Source: Trichoplax adhaerens
Lineage: Eukaryota; Placozoa; Uniplacotomia; Trichoplacea; Trichoplacidae
Reading direction: 5' to 3'
Length of the DNA stretch: 64,000 nt
Assembly (NCBI RefSeq): GCF_000150275.1
Contig: NW_002060947.1
Location: 4,833,752 to 4,897,751, forward strand
The translations under genes and the position numbers were made by a program. A model generated the notes under the pieces. That model did no database searches and was not told where the DNA came from. It saw only the letters and a list, made by a program, of their open reading frames with translations. This document shows positions 1-12,654 of the stretch, one piece after another (positions within the stretch are counted from its first letter, which is position 1; each line of letters opens with the position of its first letter).

Positions 1-187
1 TCTAATGTCAGGATATGTTAAACAGTAGTTTCTAGTACACTGTTTGGCAAGACATCTATTAAAATATAGACTTCAAACTGCTAGGACTTCTGAAACTAGA
101 CAGTATAGCAATAATTTATACGCAAGTATCATCGGAAATTAACTAGTTAGATAGTTACATTTACCGTAGCATTAAAATGGTACTTAC

Positions 188-3100
188 AGCGTTATTAGTG
201 ATGCCAGAGATTTAAAAGTATTCACTTGCAAATATCGAATATTATTATGGCTAAGTAACCTATAGTTTGTTCATAAGTTAAGTAATCAGTCAAATTTCTT
301 TGTAATAGTTTTTCTTATGATATATCAGAGATTCAAGATATTTTTGAACGAATGAGCATAAATACTCAACCTACAAATGTGTTAGGTTATGTAGTCCATA
401 AAATGTTTTCTCATGTATACGCTCCAACGAAGAAGTATTCAAATATCTACGAAAAATTTTATTTTACAACCATTTAAATGTAAAAAAATGCCGTTAATTC
501 CTTAAATTTGGATTATTTAATATTTTTTCGCTGCAGATGTTACAAAATAATACTATAGTTTATTTATATCATTTAATAAATGGACTGCTTAAATATTAAA
601 AATATATAGCAATGAATTTGATGCTTATGATACTTTATTGCAGTTCTTTAATTGAGCCTCGATATTTGACAATATGCTTACATTTTACGTAGATTCAAAT
701 TGCCATTGAATCCAAAAAGGTACGGGGGCAAAATTTGAATGCGTGTTGACGATAAACTTCTGTAGTAGAAGATTGATTTGAAAAGTATATTAATAAAATT
801 GTTTTGAAGTTATTGAATAATGCTTTCTAGGATAGCAAAGTAGCTGCTATTTGTATTTATATTTAAAGAAGGGAATTCTTACATTTCTTTTAAAGCTGTA
901 CAATTCGAAAAAGCAAGAGAGGATACATTTTTAATTGTGCATCCAGTAAGGTATCTAATATAGATAAAATTTAATTGCTTTCAATAGTTTATTATTAAAG
1001 AGTGTACTGATTGAAAAAGCAATGAAATTGATTTTTTAAGATAAGCGCATTAGATATGTCAAACCAACAGGTATTGCAGGTTCGTATTGTTGGAGAAAAA
1101 ACTGTCTTTGATCTCAGTCAGCGAGCAAACTCCAAAATTTTTACAGCCAATATATATGAATATACTTACATTAAAATATTTTTCTATGTGTTTAACGGCA
1201 GTTTTAATTACTAGTGGGACACTTTACTCCATCGTATAATAGCAATACCTTTTTAGTAGATAAAATGGTTTCTTACAAAGTACTTATTCCAGAGGATCCT
1301 TCCAAACTTGTTTTGCTAATGGTACGAATATTATTATCTTGAAATATCCTGAAGATAATCAATAATACAACTCAAAAATTAAAAAACCAGCTTTAACTGT
1401 ATCAAAAAGGTACTTCTTGTAGTTGAATATTGTACATAACTTACAAGTAGCTAAGCGATGGTAGATTGCTAAAAACGTAACTGTCGATCAATACGAGTTT
1501 ATTCCAAGAAAGATCTCTATGAATTGACATAGTCATTATTAATCAATAATTAACCATGATTAATGATTGTGATATCTTTACGCTACGAATAAAAGATCAA
1601 TTTTAGATCGTGATCTACGTGTGTATGCAGTTTTGTCACGTTACGAGCTTCAGTGAAGACTAAATGAATAAATTTAGTGGTTAACCTTTATATATAGAGA
1701 TAACTAATAATAACTTACAGTAAGAACTACGGTAGTTATTATTTTGCTACAGTAAAGTATGCTGTACTGTAGTAAGAGTTCTTATACAATAGCTAATGTT
1801 AACTGATTATAGTGTTATGTCTTGTAACGCTTGTGATGAATATCCTAATAATATTCAATTATAGATGATACTATAAATAATTTTGTGTATGTACATACTT
1901 GTCACGGTACGAACTACCGTGAAGAAATAGCTATCTAAATTTGGTTAATATAATATAGTGATAATATATTACACCTAGTTCCTTACAATAGGAATTACTC
2001 TAATTATAAATGTGTTACAGTAAATTTAATGCCGTGCTGTAATGTGTACTGAAATGATTCTGTGAATGGACATATTGTAGTCCGACTGTGAAAAACTAGT
2101 TAGTAGATGTTCTCACCTAAGTATTTTTATAAGATGACTTGTGAATGTTAGCTGCTGTAGAAGGGTATATAAGCCCGTCAGATATTTGAATAAAGCAGTT
2201 CTCAATTGTCTAGTTGAGTTTAACGTAGAATCAAAGGCGTCTAAATTCTTGTGAGGTAGTTAAGGGGTACTGAATTCCGGAAGACTATAGTAATTTAGAG
2301 ATTTGTTTTACGTTATCCTTGTCACGAAGCTGGTTTGTGACAATACTGTAATCTAATTATCTAGAATCGTTCAGTACATGTCTAAGATTATGAATAATTT
2401 CTGCATCAATTTAGCTATCCAATATGAACTAAATTAATGAACTGTTATGACCCATACATGACAGTAGCTACCGAAGGGTTTTTAAGCTTAGCAAATAGTT
2501 GAATAAAGAAGAGTTCTATAGTCGTTTAACGTCGAAGCAAATGCGTCTAAATTCTTATGAGATAGTTAAGGGATACTGAATTCCGGAGACTATATTAATT
2601 TAGAGATTTGTTTTACGTTATCTTTGTCACGAAGCTGGTTTGTGACAAGTTTATATACTAATTAGTGGACGTTAAAATAGCTAGGTATTCTATCGAGGTT
2701 ATCTTAGATATTTTTCGAATATTCTATCAGAAAGAAAAAAGGAGGGTGCTTGTTTTGTTTTAGCCAAGTGCTACAACTACCCCGCAACACAAGAAACAAT
2801 GCAGTACTTAAAGTAAACTTTACTTTAATCCGTAAGACTAGTTCCGTAGCCTACGATTCAGTAACTACAGTAGAATCTTGGCGAAGTACACACTAACGCA
2901 CAACATAAAATAACGTAACTCTCTTCACATTTTTATTGATTGCTATTCCACTGATATGCTCTATCAGTCATATTAAACATATTTACTACGATGTCAACAC
3001 ATTTTTAATAAAAATAAAGTTATTACGATTAAGTTATCATACACGGACATTTGAAAGTAATAAACAGTTTTATACATAAGTTTATCTAAATTACGAGCTC

Positions 3101-6100
3101 TATCAAACTTCTATATTTCAAATACCTGCTAGAAATGTTTACTAATTCCTTATAATGTCCTAAAGATCTACTTTATCACTAATAGCAGTAATTTACGAAG
3201 CAGTGCTTTAAATTTCGAAGAAGTTCAAAACAAAATGCTATCGTAAACTATAAACCTATATCTTAGTTATTTTCATGACTGTGACACCAATTTATCGCCG
3301 TAATAAAATAAACTGTAATAACTAAGTTAATATTGGTGAGTAATTTCAATCATTGAAAATGAATTGTATTTAGATAATTCTCGCATTTTTCAAGAACATA
3401 CATTTTAACTTTAATGCAGTAATATTTTATTTCATGCTTGGGACAGCTTATGTTACGAATCGAAATTTTTGATGAGGAGACAACTAAACTACTACAGAAG
3501 CTAAATCTAGGGGCCTGCTATCACTCTTATCCTCCCCGACATTTACCTACTTTGCGATTTTAAATACTGACAATCTTCTATCGCCAGGAGGAACAGTAAC
3601 CGCTGGTTCCTATTTAGATAAAACTGATCCCAAACTTGATTGAGAATTCTCTCAATTTGCATTAAATCTGCGTAAAAATTAATTATCACTTTATAGATAA
3701 TGATATACAATCATGCAATTATGTATTAAAAACGTGTAATATGTCATAGATAAATTAATATCAAGACTTTCATAGATAAGTTATCTTATAGAAATTATGG
3801 TACAACAGCTATGCAGAAATTACTCTATGACAGCTTATGATTAGTTATTGTTGCCACCATCAAGTACAATTGAATGTTGGAAGCTCAACTGTGAGATTTT
3901 TCAAAGGTAAAAATCTTGCACCGACTGTACTACTAAAATATCTAGATATTCTAATCGTAATCAGTGTGCACGAAGGATTTCGAGCATGAAAATACCCTTC
4001 GGATATCTTATAAAGATTAGACGTTAAATGCTTGAAGTATCTTTTGAACTGTCATAAATGGCTAGCTGGGCAATGATCACTCATTATAACATAAGCATAG
4101 AAGAATATACATCGGAATTTTGAAAGAATGACAGAAAAAAAGGGACAGATGCTAGGCTTAATCTGAGTAATGCCGTTCAAAGGATACTGTACGTTGTACA
4201 AGCAGCTCAATAATATAAATAGTCGATTAGATCACTAATAATGTTTAGTTCAATGTTATCTTGGTGAATTGTTGACAAGTAGCCAGTATAAAAAGAAAAA
4301 TCAATAATGCATGCAAAGTCGTTTTTTTGGTTAACAGTTTATGTCGTCTTTCACTATTGGCTTATTACTTTTTATGCAATATTTACTGTTAACAATCGAT
4401 TTGCACCTACATTTCTCGAAAGTACGTGCTCGTATAGTGACATAATTTACACTACTTACATACGAGATATTCTTGTTAAGCTTGCAAATGTTCCAGGTTG
4501 TATAACCTCAATTTTGTTACCATAAAGGGATCTAAAAAGTAAAGTTAATGAGGTCCTTTGAATTAATTATTTCAAGGGTAGGAAAATTTAACACAGTCCA
4601 ATTTCTGTCTTAATAATATTACAAAGTTCTTAGGCTCCATAATCCATAAAACGTGTCGTTTTTAAGTATTGTTAATTCGTTGCTGTATAGATAGCTAGAA
4701 CCAAATTAGTGGTAAGTTAATAACGTGTTAATCAGATATCTACAAAACACCAAATTATAGTACGTTCTGCAGTTAAGAAGCTTTCTGTTGTTGTAAAATA
4801 AATAAAAATTAACATACAGATTAATAAGTCTAGATTGCTTAACAAATAGTTTATCTTCTAAATAGGCCAAATTATTAAGGCTGAAGCTCCTATAATGATT
4901 TAGTATAAACAATATTAACGTTTTTCTAGATTTAGAATAGACTGTGTACGAGTTTTAACTCTACCTTCATCAAATTCAATTTTTTGTTGCTATTTTTGAA
5001 GGCTTTACTTACAACATATTTAAATAGCCAAGATTTGATAAGATAGATGCGTTTAAAGCCTTTAATAAGTTAGTAGATAGAGTTCTATTTAAAATATGCA
5101 AATACGTAACAATTAATTGGTAATTCAACGATGGCATTTACAGAAAACTTTGATATTTTGTGATAAGAACCTATAATTCATGAGCTAGAGATATATTTTA
5201 TCTAATAGGAATTACTAAGCCGGACACATATCTTCTAGTTTATATAGTAGTCGTCTATAAACAACTATTTATCATAATTAAAAGCAATAACGGTGAAGTG
5301 GGACATAAATTTTCATAGATTGGAGAAATCTTTGCGCAAAGATGTAACTATGTATAGATATGCTCTAGTAGGATAAAAGAAAGGCCTTATAAGGGATGCT
5401 ACGTCATCTAAAATTATAATTAAAAGTTATCTGTTTATATGTTTTCATAGCATCTGCATTTACAGTTTGCACAGCAACATCCTAACTTTGTTTCTACAAG
5501 TGTAGCAATTATAATTTGCAATGTGGATTCTAGTGGACCGCTTACAATTTAGTTTTGTAGCAGCTACGATATGTATGCAAACATTAAAGGAATATTATAA
5601 TTATCTACTAGCTAAAGTCCAACAAACTATTACGGTTAACTATACTAGTCACTCATCTATTTATATTACTGCTCTTAATAGTACTTCAGTTCCATACTGC
5701 TTATGATCCTCGATACTCTAGCGGAGTATCTTCTTTATCATAGACTATAGTTTGCAATCTGTAAAAATACACTCTTAACATAGCTAATAATTTATAATCC
5801 AATGCTTGACAACGTTATGGAAATGTCGTAGTAAGGTTTTCAAAGCTAATAATACACAACTATTTGTTCATTGTAATGATATATAATATTCCAGTAATAC
5901 AGCGATTACATAAATATATATTTACAAAAAAAAACAAAAAATAGCTAATAACTACAATAAGCGATTTGATTATCTATTTTAAATTTAGAATGTTTGCATA
6001 AATATCTCAGAAAATATTTGAATCATTTGTTACTTCAATAGTACTTATCCGGCATGCATGTACTAAGCTAGCGATATCTTACAAATGTTGTAAGTAGGAT

Positions 6101-9100
6101 ATGCCTTGGAAGCTATCTTCATTAATTCTTTCTATTGCATTTGAATACATATATCTGTGCCAAAATTTTATTTAATTGGATTATTATAGGAATAAAACAC
6201 ATGGAATATCTTAAGTCGCTACTATTAATGAGTGACTAATTAATTAAAACATCTTACATTGTGCGTAATCGCTGCAAACCTTTAAATACTCCTTTTGGTA
6301 CTTCAGTAATTGCATTGTTTATTAAATATCTGAAGTACATTGATAAAGAATTTATGATCATATTCGATAACGTAGATTCAATGAAATAGGATAGCAGCGG
6401 TAACAATAAACTATATATATAATTTTAGTCCGCCAACTTACAGCCAAGCTAGCGAACGCAATCCTCTAAAGCTGATATTTCGCAAATCATGAATTCTGTT
6501 TTCCTGCATGCTCCTATTATAAATGGTAAGGTAGTAAGAATAAATTAGAATATTCCGTTGTTACAAAGCATTATATTGATTGTGAATGAGATGGGCTTTC
6601 ATAGCAATTTTCGAACTGATGCTCGCAATTATTTACGAAACATTGTGGTAATAAATTTTCTTGCTTATCGAAGAAACGAAACATCCTACTGCTATGAAGT
6701 AACATTGATATGCAAGAATAAAACTTATAATGGTTCCAAATAGTGGATATGCTGCCATTTTTTTATAATTTACGTTGGATTGCTAGCAATATTTATCTTT
6801 CATCATGTCTACTGTATTAGTTCATAAGGAATATAACTTTTTAAGTATACTAATTACTGATCTAGATAAAGTATGGGCATCAGTAGCTAGGAAATTGCAT
6901 CACTTTGTAATATATCATCGTAAGAAATTGTTAATATTAGCTAAAATTTTATATATAACATGATTATCGGTGTAATCTTCAAATCATGATATCAATATTG
7001 ATTAAATGATAGTATAGAACTGGTAATTTATTAGCATTTAGTATACAGAATAGTTTGAAACTGTGATACAATGCGGTATTAATGTCGCACTAAAATCAAT
7101 TTAAGCTTCAGTAGCCTTATTTTATTTTTCTTACAATAAAGTTAATTTGGTAAGAGGAAGAAACACACCATCAGGAATTGACGATATTTTGTTGGAGGAT
7201 AAATACCTGGAAAATGATCCAGTTTGAGTACACATAGTTTACATAATGTAATGAGTAATTCTATATGTGATAGTTGAGATCTAAATTTCTTAGGGTAGTT
7301 CTCTTTTGCTGCATTAGTTGTACTTTTCAACAGTGCAAATAATAAAGTTTAAATCGATTATTTCTAAAGTAAACAATGAGCAATTATCATATTAACTTAA
7401 GTAAGTAAACAGTTTGATTTTGTTAGCATCAAGTTATTTAGTGCTTGATTACCACGTTAAAATGCTTAGAAAAAGAACGATAACATTCAAAGAATAAAAT
7501 ATTCTGCTTGTACTGCATCACTATGTAGTAATATTAATGCTCATAAACTTATTGATAGATTAATATATCTTTATTTTCAATCTATCACTAGATTACATAA
7601 TAAGATGTATTCACGATTGAGAAAATAATAATCCGTCAGATCAAAGTTATAGTAAAATGAAATACTATTAATCAAACAAGTAAAAAGAATGATATAATAT
7701 GGGAGCACATTTTTAAGTTTAAAAATTTTGACGAGTAACGATTCTTTCTCTTAATCTTAATTATACGCAAAGCTTACAATGTTCGTAAATTTACTAATCC
7801 TTGGAATGCTCCGGGATTTAAAGTTTGCAATAGATTTCCATGTAAGTTTCTGTATTAATTATGACGTAAATCAAATGAGTAAAATAGACTAATTATCCTC
7901 GTCCATTTCAGATATCACACAATTTCATATTAAAAATGCAGTTTAAAGTCATAATGTATAATAGAGTATAAAAATTGCGTCATATTTATTAGGTTTACTT
8001 ACAAATAACGTATCTTAGACGATTTTTCAAAAGCCTTGTCATCAATAAATTCTATTTTATTCACCTGTAAATATCTATTAAGGAATGTCTTATGATTAGT
8101 TTTTTGCTTTTATATTGTGTTATTCTTCGTTGCAAATAATTTATGCGGCGAACTCTATAATCAGTAGATGAATATGTAAAGTTCCACATAAGTTTGACTT
8201 ACAGCCAAGTTACGGATGGAAACTTTTGGAATGCATTTTTATGAATCCGGCGAATCAGGGTATAATAAATATTGCTATTCGAAAAATTTAGTTTTCATCG
8301 TATTTAATGTCATGTATCTGAACTTATCACTTTGAAAGCGAATTTATTGGAGATTCAGTGCATTTGCTAAAAGATTTCGAAATTCACGAGTAGCTAAAGG
8401 ATAAGAGGTGTTTACTGTAAAGTACAACTTTTGTTGAAATAAATCATTATTAAAAGACTGAAAACCTTTATTATAGTAACCTACATGGTTGTAACTCTAG
8501 ATCTGAATGGATGCAAAAGTGGAACTTCAGTCAAAGTTGGCAAAGAACACACAAATCTCGATCTCGAAAAGCAAGAGCAACCCGGAGAACATACCAGGAA
8601 AAAAAAGCCTATTGAGTGTAAAAAAAGCGATTTCTTTTATCAATAAAGTATTTTACGTAACAATGTTCGTATCATATTATCAGGGATTGAATACATATTT
8701 CATCACTGCTATCGTGTTTGGCATTTATACATGTATGACTATATAAATATTTACTCTTGACAGCTTTTTCTCTCAATCGTATAATTATTGCTTTTCATAT
8801 AATCTCTACTAGCACAAATCTGATCATTTGTAGGCTTCTAAAGATATTTTATAAAATAATCGATTACGAATTCTATCATCATAGCATTTAAGGTCCATCG
8901 TTGTAATATGGTACTTCTAAAGTTATCGTAAAAAAATTTCTTAATTGAAAATTTCAATTTATGTATAATGTCTAATTAATTTGCTAGCATTTGCGTATCT
9001 TCGAAATGTCTTTTTAAATACTTAGTTTGAGAGTCCGTCTCGAAGGATTCATTTTATCTAAGTTGCAAACTGTAACACCCATTTTTTAGACAGCATAAGA

Positions 9101-9409
9101 TCATTAAAATATTCTTATATTCACTGGTTGAGCCTAGCTGAGCCTACATTAACCATTTTACTTCTGCCACAGATTCAGTATGATATAAATAGCATAGCAA
9201 ATAGCAGGAAACGATTCGATTTCTTAATGATTTTATAAGGACACAATATACAATCTCAAGTAGTAGGATACGTAGTGATTAATAGCTTTTTGGTATAAAA
9301 TTACTGATAAAACATCAAATGAATAATATACTTTCTTACCAGCTGCTTGAAAAGTTGTATATTGGCTTATAATACACCACAGTAATAGATAAACTAATTT
9401 TATCTTCAT
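188..9409 (-). CDS. LRR receptor gene C (LGR-like), 5' part; 3' end beyond window
   Basis: Spliced minus-strand gene, paralogue of gene A. Exons in transcript order: 9409-9340 (signal peptide), 8608-8485 (LRR N-cap), then LRR exons 8274-8203, 8074-8003, 7849-7778, 7206-7135, 6513-6442, 6329-6258, 6154-6083, 5084-5013, 1516-1445, 759-682 and 259-188. All LRR exons are 72 bp except 759-682 (78 bp), and each starts after AG with one base completing a codon and ends two bases into the next codon, so the frame is continuous. Each reads as one LRR (L..N.I..I....F..L..L). A weaker possible exon lies near 6560. The 3.5-kb intron 1517-5012 carries nested solo LTRs. A 7TM domain is inferred from gene A, not seen. 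Product is probably a cell-surface receptor with an LRR ectodomain; ligand unknown. Confidence 0.8.
1634..2647 (+). mobile_element. Older solo LTR, interrupted by a second LTR
   Basis: Begins TGTCACG at 1634 and ends GTGACA at 2647, with the same 5-bp duplication AGTTT on both flanks (1629-1633 and 2648-2652). It is about 566 bp once the inner copy at 1900-2342 and its duplicated target are removed. The 3' parts of the two copies (about 2535-2647 and 2230-2342) are clearly similar, for instance GCGTCTAAATTCTT and the terminal TGTCAC..GTGACA. No internal retroelement coding region lies between, so these are solo LTRs left by recombination. Located in an intron of gene C. Confidence 0.85.
1900..2342 (+). 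mobile_element. Younger solo LTR nested in the LTR at 1634-2647
   Basis: 443 bp, TGTCAC at the start and GTGACA at the end (6-bp perfect inverted ends), flanked by the exact 5-bp duplication ATACT (1895-1899 and 2343-2347). A TATATAAG box at 2166 and an AATAAAG polyadenylation-type signal at 2189 are in the order expected of an LTR promoter and R region read on the plus strand. Confidence 0.88.
2653..5012. other. Intronic AT-rich sequence of gene C
   Basis: No LRR exon with matching splice sites was found between the LTRs and the exon at 5013-5084. One GC-richer patch at about 3460-3660 includes a 39-codon minus-strand open frame (3543-3662) that I cannot assign; it may be a retroelement or gene fossil. 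Confidence 0.35.
8485..8608 (-). CDS. Gene C exon 2: Cys-rich LRR N-terminal cap
   Basis: Begins with two bases that complete the phase-1 codon and ends in phase 2 at a GTAGGT donor. The peptide contains CSPGCSC and a further Cys before LTEVP, the C-x3-C-x-C-xn-C pattern of LRR N-caps, in the position expected just before the first repeat. A plus-strand open frame over the same bases (8507-8746) is its antisense shadow. Confidence 0.8.
9340..9409 (-). CDS. Gene C exon 1: start codon and signal peptide
   Basis: Encodes MKIKLVYLLLWCIISQ and seven more residues, then a phase-1 donor (GTAAGA). A basic start followed by a hydrophobic stretch is a typical signal peptide. It closely resembles gene A exon 1 (MKSIALIILWFIISQ), which supports both starts and common descent. 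Confidence 0.78.
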
Positions 9410-11291
9410 ACTTGCGAATAATTTGTATTAGTCCAAAATGCACAACTTGATATCATAAGCGTAGTCTCGAATCTCTAATTGGTATTAGATTATAGACTTT
9501 TCTACCCTAATTTTTTCTGATAAAAATTGAAGAGGAAAGTAGATAACGTAATGAAACTATGCATAGCTATGAACAACTTTATTTTACTAGCACCTGAAGG
9601 CGGTTATCAACTGTTATTATTTTTAATTGTATGCGTTAATTTTTGCCCAGCACTTCGTTACATGCATAATAGCTGTTGATATTTTTTGCAAACAATGTTA
9701 TTTTAATTTTGCAATTATGCTTACTTGTGGAACTATTCTATTGAAGTTCCAAGTTCAAAATTTGGAGTAACTTAATATTTAAAAATTAAATTTACCAATT
9801 AATGCAATTGTGTTATAATTACTGTCAATCTGAGACCATATGTACTTCAAATGACTCAATGGTGCATCATCAATCTATTGTAATAAACATCCAGTACTAT
9901 TGCTGTATGTCTTAATCAGCTTGTAGCAAGGTTATCGGTACCTAAGTCTAAAATAGAAGACGAAATACATGACACGCAGCGTTTAGGCACGATACTCTCT
10001 CTCAACGACCAGTCTATCATAAGTTAAGCTGTTTTATAGAAGATCTAGGAAAAACTGCAGTATGAGCTTAATTTGTTTGTAATCATGCTAACCAGATCAG
10101 TATAACATGACTCGGAAAGCGGTAGTTGAATACAGATACTACCGTAGTCTTTCCTAGGATTAAATCTAGAACTTCCCTTCTTGTAGAAAGTAGCTCACTT
10201 TTATACCTTCTATTTATTCGCGTGCGACTACAGCATTGTACGTATACACATATACGGCTAAGCTTACAGTATACTAATAAATAATGTTAGCTGCCGTTAT
10301 TCTTAGATCTAAAATTAGTATAAATTTATCTTATAATTTAAACTACTGCATGTTAGAGTACGAATATAACATGAGATTAATCATGATCAGAATACGATCA
10401 GACCTTTAGCTTTCTTATAAATTAAGCAACTAATTCACTTGCTCTTTTAAACCAGGTGAATTAGTTTTATAATTCTGGATATACAAACAACTTACAGCAT
10501 ATGTGTAATACTATTCCTCGCTATGGTACGAGTACCGTGACAATCTTTATACCTCAAAACTGAGAGTGTTGTTTTGCAATGAAGAAATGCTTATGAAATC
10601 TGCTAAATACTAAATAATATATATTCTATTGCACAGAGAAGTCTATAAAATTTTATAAATCTTTCATTAGCATTCAATATAGCTAATCTGCGTCAGCATG
10701 CGTCATTGGTCTTCTAATCTAGAAGATATGTAGTATGCTGTAGCCGTTCTAAGAATACGTTGCTGTATTTACCAATGTTATGATTGTGCAATATTTATGC
10801 AACCAAAGTTAAATTACTATATACCAAAGCTGGTAAGCTACTTCATTGCAGACAGGAAATGATAGCAAGGGGTTAATTAATGGATCAGTTTGTATATCTT
10901 CCTTCGGTTTAAGACAGTCATCTAATCTAGATCAAAGGAACAATTTCTTGATGACTTTCCTAATCTGCTCTTTATTAATAGCCTTAAAACAAGAAACTTT
11001 ATCAAAATATCTTTCTTCTTTTCATAATATGTGAAATATAAATACAAATAAATGCTATGCAATGTAAAATGGCAGCCTCCGTAGAACAAAATTCACGAAT
11101 AATTATCGATACTTTCATTTTTAAAGAACGTTCAATTTTCACTAAGTAATATACCGCAGATCGTATAAAATAGGTATTCATCGAATGGTGTATTAAGGTA
11201 TTTAGACTTACGAATTGACGAATAATTTAGCATTTGAAAAGCTTCTAGACGATTATCGTCAAGTCCTGTAATACTATATCTAATAAATACG
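9410..11291. other. Intergenic region between genes A and C; possible LTR end
   Basis: Lies downstream of the gene A stop and upstream of the gene C start, so it should hold the A 3' UTR and the C promoter. At 10535-10542 it contains CCGTGACA, the reverse complement of the TGTCACGG start of the LTR family seen at 1900, followed on the minus strand by LTR-like sequence. I could not find a matching end or target duplication. An 11-bp inverted repeat lies at 10428-10466. Confidence 0.4.
10428..10466. repeat. Perfect 11-bp inverted repeat (hairpin)
   Basis: AACTAATTCAC at 10428-10438 and its exact reverse complement GTGAATTAGTT at 10456-10466, separated by 17 bases. Possibly part of a decayed LTR or MITE; no function is evident. 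Confidence 0.7.
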
Positions 11292-12654
11292 CTAAATAGT
11301 ATGATGTCTACGTAATAGTATTGATTCAGATCTTGCAAGATTGGTTATTTCTAATACCGAAGGAGATGTCTTACTAAAATTTGGATTAATATAACCTACT
11401 ATGGGTTCTAGTTGTTGATTACAGCGGGGATACAATCCATTATAGCTATTGATATTGTCCTTTCTACCTAAGTATCTTCCCATAGCGACCTCTTGACTAT
11501 CGCCATTTTGATGTATGAAATGGTTGGACTTTTCATCACCTGATGAACTTGCGGCTTGTAGACTTGGTGGAGCGCTTGACCTACGCTGAAGACATGCTGG
11601 AGGTCCATCAGCAAATACACGAGCATGACGCATTGGAACATGAAAGCTTCGTGAAAATGATGATTTACGTATATCAATCAAGTGAAATAGCCGATGAAAA
11701 CATGCTGTTCCAGTCGCTGTATAGATATACGGATTAATTGCCGAATTCAGAGGTAATGCTAAGATTACAGCAAATTGTAATATGAAAACACTCAAACTAC
11801 CTTGTGTTAAAGCTAGTACGGAGATAATATATACTGGCAGCCATGCAAGCAAATCCGTAATTAGAATTAAAGACAACCTTACGGCAATAGCAAAATCGTG
11901 CGATTGAGCGCTACTACGAATTGAGCGACTCGATTTACGGACTTTTAACATTAATTTAATATATAGAATTAATGTAATAATCCAAAAAATAAATTGGATT
12001 ACAACGAAAAATATTGTCCAACTAGCGAAAAATCCATTACTCAGATTACTTGGCGTACAAACTGAGCTGAATTGATATAGTCGTAAATCACCAGGCTGGT
12101 TGATACTCATGGTGACAGGAATACCAACGAATAGACATGTTAATGACCATGCCGATATTAACGTTACTTTGCAACGCTTTACTCGTACGCTTTTGGATGA
12201 AAATGGATATGCAGTGACGATATAACGATCAATGCTAATTAATAGCATCATAATGACCGACATTAAGCCAGAGGTGCATATTAGAAATGAGGCAATAATA
12301 CAGGCAGGGCTAGTTAACCATTCCTCTGAGTAGTTTGCATAACGATCAATATAGACTTGGTCACCAATTGCAATGATAAATAAATAAATCGACATCAAGA
12401 AATCAGCTACTGCCAAATTATCGATTAAAAGAATAGTTACTTTGCCCAGCTTATTTTGGCGATTACTGTGATTACTTATTACGACAAAAATATTGCCGAC
12501 AAATGCTGCTATGCCCATAATCCATACGGATAATTTTAAGGACATGTGAGCCAGAATATTTTCACAGCTTGTGACTGAATCTAAGTCAGGTACCGGTGCG
12601 CAAGTAGTTACTTTCGCTGGGACTATACAGCATAAATAATCTCGTGTAGATATT
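11292..12654 (-). CDS. Gene A last exon: hinge, seven-transmembrane domain and cytoplasmic tail
   Basis: 453 codons plus stop; acceptor ..ACTAG at 12655, with the first base completing the phase-2 codon of the last LRR exon. It starts with a Cys-rich hinge (YLCCIVP, then two more Cys), then seven hydrophobic segments. Landmarks are GN in TM1 (FVGNIFVVI), NLAVADFLMSIYLFIIAIGD in TM2, SIDRYIVTAYPF at the end of TM3, ITDLLAWLPVYIIS in TM6 and NSAINPYIYT (the NPxxY motif) in TM7. This is class A, LGR subfamily. A Cys in TM3's N-terminal part and one in extracellular loop 2 (SSVCTPSN) could form the usual disulfide. The roughly 130-residue Ser-rich tail holds a Pro/Ser-rich stretch (RRSSAPPSL) with likely phosphorylation sites. 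A single uninterrupted 7TM exon is typical of LGR genes. Confidence 0.94.

Noticed and set aside
4307-4525. 72-codon plus-strand open frame
   Set aside because: No splice context, domain or composition signal; probably chance in a gene C intron.
7142-7330. 62-codon minus-strand open frame
   Set aside because: Same strand as the LRR exon 7135-7206 but in a different frame; the LRR frame has proper splice sites and repeat residues.
8507-8746. 79-codon plus-strand open frame
   Set aside because: It overlaps the minus-strand LRR N-cap exon of gene C (8485-8608), which has the Cys pattern and matching phases; the plus frame is its shadow.
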